Assembly (NCBI RefSeq): GCF_000189635.1
Contig: NW_002476351.1
Coordinates: 310,001-374,000, forward strand
Source of the DNA: Tetrahymena thermophila SB210
Taxonomy: Eukaryota; Ciliophora; Oligohymenophorea; Hymenostomatida; Tetrahymenidae
Direction: 5' to 3'
Length of the DNA: 64,000 nucleotides
Part shown: in pieces, positions 61,201 through 64,000 of the stretch
How positions within the stretch are numbered: position 1 is the first letter of the stretch
How the letters are laid out: every line of letters starts with the position of its first letter
Notes under the pieces: model-generated
The model's database searches: none
What the model saw: the letters and a program-made list of their open reading frames with translations, nothing else
What the model was told of the DNA's origin: nothing
Program-made: the position numbers and the translations under genes

Positions 61201-62282
61201 AATACTAATTCTTTTTATGGAGATGGAGATATAGGAAGTTCTAAACTTAATAAACAAGCAAAAAGTATTTATATAAGACGTTAAACCATATAATAATCTA
61301 GTTAAAATGCATAAAGTATTTCGCCGTCACCGTATAAATCAATCAGCTATAAAGACTAACCTCACACAGTGACATCGATGTTTTTTCCTCAACCTAATCA
61401 TAATTCAGGTAATGCCCAAAACGGCTAAAAGCAAGACGAAAAATATGTAACACTATTTTAATAGCAAGGATAAAACATACCTCTAAATTAGTTAGTTGAG
61501 GATAATGGAAAAAAAAGATAAGCTTATTCTTTAAATCCACACTAAAATGCAACTATTGAGAATACTTAGTATAATTTCAATAAAGTTTATGGTTCTCCTA
61601 TCAGAAGTGAGAGATCGCCAGCATCATCGTATGATACTACTTAGTATAAAATAAATACTACATCAAAAAAATAAAGGTATAATACAGAAAATCATCATAC
61701 AGAGACAAGCGAGTTTGATTAGACATCAACTTCTTTCACTTAACCTAAGTATAAAATATCTAACCATAATTTGAATATGATGAATTCTCCTCATTATTTT
61801 TATTAGACAGAAGGATCTTCACCTCCTGCTAACTCTAAGTAAATTAAATTCTTAATTAGTTCGAAATAATTATTTTTTTAATAAAAAATATTAGATTACC
61901 AGAAATAAAATATAAGCCAACAAAGAAAAAAATAGAACTAAAAAATAATGATTTGTAACCTATTTCAAATGATGCCTAAAAACTCTTTCAGCCTCTTTCC
62001 CCTGAATAAAAATTTGTTTGCATTACAGCTCTGCCAAAGGAATAAACGAAAAGATACAAATACAGTTTATTAGAAAAGTTTGCTATTGATAGAATAGCTA
62101 AACGGCTAGCTAGTTCGAGAAGGGAAAATACCTTAAATAAGATAATTCTTAAAAACTTAGGATAACCCCAAGAAGATTTTAGTCTATAAGTTTAATCTTC
62201 ATAATATAATCCTTTATTTAGTAACCTGACTACAAATATAAACTAAAGGAAGGGAACAAAGTCTTTTCATCATTAAAATTGA
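58282..62282 (+). CDS. Large WD40-repeat protein with disordered C-terminal third
   Basis: An 1155-residue protein from five exons: 58282-58337, 58448-59021, 59335-60285, 60340-61838 and 61895-62282. The exons join in frame with GT-AG introns (two of them 54-56 nt) and stop at TGA 62282. The first two thirds are WD40-type beta-propeller blades, with clear ones at HSRQVLSICKHS...VVSAGSDHTLKYWNID (about 59595-59690) and HERKIVTIDID...ILTASKDNKIKIWNF (about 60775-60865). Weaker blades precede each, giving probably two propellers. After about 61020 the chain is Ser/Asn/Gln-rich and probably disordered. The final exon is basic and helical (KFAIDRIAKRLASSRREN). There is no signal or membrane segment. 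WD40 scaffolds of this size are common in ciliate cilia and cytoskeleton, but no specific homologue is recognised. Confidence 0.82.
58405..58432. repeat. TTTG microsatellite inside first intron of WD40 gene
   Basis: Short run of TTTG/TTTA tetranucleotides just before the intron's 3' splice site. A similar run lies at about 63056-63076. Confidence 0.6.
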
Positions 62283-63137
62283 ATTAAAAGAGTTAGTTAA
62301 AAACAAGATCTGTAAATAAAATAACCAAAAAATATTTCAATAAAATAAATATAAAACCAATAATAAAAAATAAAATTAATATTCTGCATATAAAAAATAA
62401 TAAATTTAAAGTAACTTAGAAAGATATTAAATAATTTACTAAAATCAATATAAAAATAAATTTTAAATTTGAAAGAAAATTTAATTCATACAAGATATAT
62501 TTAAAAATTTAATAAGTTGTATTTAAATCTAAAATTATTACAAAAAAAATATTTTGCATTGGTTCTTGTAGTATATAAAAGTATCTTAATCCATATCAGT
62601 GTGTAAAATAATAGTCAATTTTTATTTTTTGATTTTTAAATTTTTTTATCAGAAAATACTTAATCTGATCACTCTTAAGAAACTAGAATTAACTTTTATA
62701 TTCTGATGAGACAAAACAAAAAATTTGTCCTTTTATTTAAATTTAGTTAATTATGAATGTAAATTTAAATTAAATTTGATTTAAAATAAATATTTTAAAA
62801 TAATAATTATGTTGGATTGATAAATTAAACAAAGTAGGTCAAATAAATTAAAAAACTTGTTTTGTTTTATCAAAAATTAATTTTTTTTAATTAAAAAAAT
62901 TTTAATCTTACTTTTTTAATTCATAAAAAAAAAAACCAAAACAACGCTCTACATATTCATTATAAAAATATATCAATTTGATTTAAGGTTATTAACCATA
63001 CTGATGATATTTTTATTTATTTTTAGTCCTTTCAATTTTTATTTTATTTTATTGATTTATTTGTTTGTTTGTTTGTAGAGCTAGTACCACAACATTTTTT
63101 TAAAGCGATTTTAATCTTTAGTTTTTTTTAGGCAAAA
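62283..63137. other. Intergenic, no gene seen
   Basis: AT-rich spacer between two plus-strand genes; a TTTG microsatellite sits at about 63056-63076. Nothing else seen. Confidence 0.5.
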
Positions 63138-64000
63138 ATGTTTGTTAAGATTAATTCTAATAAGTGAGTTATTTTTTGTTCGTTTTTATAGCAAGTTCAA
63201 TTATGATAAAAATAATTAGAAATTTATTAATGTGCTTTAAAATAGAAAATTAAATATTGCTGAATAGAAATAAAATTGAATGATTGAAGAATAAGGCCAT
63301 TTAAGTTATCAAAATTTTATTTTATTGAAATAAAAGAAGATTATCAAATTTGAATTTAACAAAAATATTTGTTGGAAAAAGAATAGAAATAAATAGAATT
63401 ATTCTTGAAGCAATAAATGAAGATACACATCAATAATATATTAATTAATTAATAAAAAAGGTATATGGCCTTCAAACAAATTCTAATGAATGAATGATAA
63501 AAGAAAAGCGAAATAAAATGATTGAGGGTCAGGAAGGAAATAAATAATAAAGCTTTTCAAATTTTTAAATTATCAAAAAATTATGCCAAAATACCTAACT
63601 TTGATTAAGAGTAAAAAAATATAAAAGACAGCTAAAAGGCATAAAAAATAAAACAAAGAAAACAAAAAACACTCAAATTATTTTAGATATATATTTTCTT
63701 TGAATCCTTTTGATTTTTTTTATAGTGAAGTTAGCAGTATTGATTTATTGATTCAAAACTTCCAACAAGAAAGAGAAATCACAAGCAGCTATATTAAGCG
63801 TCATCGTATAAAATCCTTTATCTTGAACAAGCATTTAGCTAGTTAGATAGTTTAACTAAGTGAATATATAAATTACAGTAGAAATATAAATTTAAAATGA
63901 CTGATTACAAGAAAATCATATAAGATCTCGACAAAACAAGTAAATTAATATATTTTTAAACATCAAGGCAAGCAGCTACATTTTACAAGCCGTATTTTAC
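63138..64000 (+). CDS. 5' part of an unrecognised gene running off the window (tentative)
   Basis: A possible first exon, 63138-63163 (MFVKINSN), ends at a GTGAGT donor. It joins in frame across about 560 bases to 63726 (acceptor TTTTTTTATAG), giving EVSSIDLLIQNFQQEREITSS, a basic stretch and SQIVQLSEYINY. That frame meets TGA at 63898 unless a 47-nt GTAGAA...TAAG intron (about 63876-63922) is removed. With that intron the frame continues as LDKTSKLIYFQTSRQAATFY to the window end. Alternatively a separate gene starts at the ATG at 63897 in the same downstream frame. The frame agreement across both putative junctions favours one gene. No domain is visible in the part present. Confidence 0.4.

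Noticed and set aside
1..64000. Telomeric repeats, Tetrahymena chromosome-breakage sequence, CRISPR arrays, rRNA or transposase genes
   Set aside because: Read-through by eye found none. Short tandem runs are microsatellites only.

Overview
The window looks like macronuclear-type DNA from an oligohymenophorean ciliate, most likely Tetrahymena or a close relative. It is extremely AT-rich. Every recognisable protein only reads through if TAA and TAG are translated as glutamine and TGA is the sole stop. Genes are cut by short AT-rich GT-AG introns (56 nt for two that could be placed exactly), spacers are nearly pure A/T, and tandem gene duplicates are common. Standard-code ORF finding therefore shreds almost every gene here. 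Coordinates below are whole gene spans, introns included, read with the ciliate code.

Layout. From 1 to about 36.1 kb every gene is on the minus strand. In order: a mitochondrial-type Na+/Ca2+ (cation/Ca2+) exchanger cut by the window edge (1-2857); a BSD-domain protein that may be TFIIH p62/Tfb1 (4553-6544); two tandem GPI ethanolamine-phosphate-transferase-like genes (7493-10090, 10872-13460); a gene-poor stretch with an imperfect 1.25 kb duplication (13.9-16.7 kb); an OSCA/TMEM63/CSC1-like channel gene (17167-20587); a third, diverged transferase-like copy (21693-24296); two tandem acid-sphingomyelinase-like phosphodiesterases (25111-27003, 28048-29940); an acyl-protein thioesterase/lysophospholipase (31146-31865); and two unrecognised genes (32495-34268, 35029-36091).

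The second half has mixed strands: a 1088-residue winged-helix protein resembling the TFIIIC B-block subunit (37574-41132, +); a complete AROM shikimate-pathway fusion (41919-47218, -); a small secreted or membrane-anchored Cys-rich protein (47922-48365, +); an unrecognised 379-aa protein (49478-50617, +); a TMEM184/OST-alpha-like membrane protein (52592-54276, -); a mitochondrial carrier (55763-57055, -); an 1155-aa WD40 protein (58282-62282, +); and the 5' end of a further gene running off the window (63138-64000, +).

Function. The genes do not form one pathway. The minus-strand half is rich in membrane and lipid-head-group enzymes (GPI-transferase-like, sphingomyelinase-like, lysophospholipase) and channels/exchangers, but this looks like duplication-driven neighbourhood content rather than an operon. 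The AROM gene alone encodes five consecutive shikimate steps. The most unusual non-genic structure is the diverged noncoding duplication at 13.9-16.7 kb. Several short coding-like islands (16.6-16.8, 30.4-30.6, 51.9-52.2 kb) are not explained by any recognised gene. No tRNA, rRNA, CRISPR, telomeric repeat or transposase was seen.
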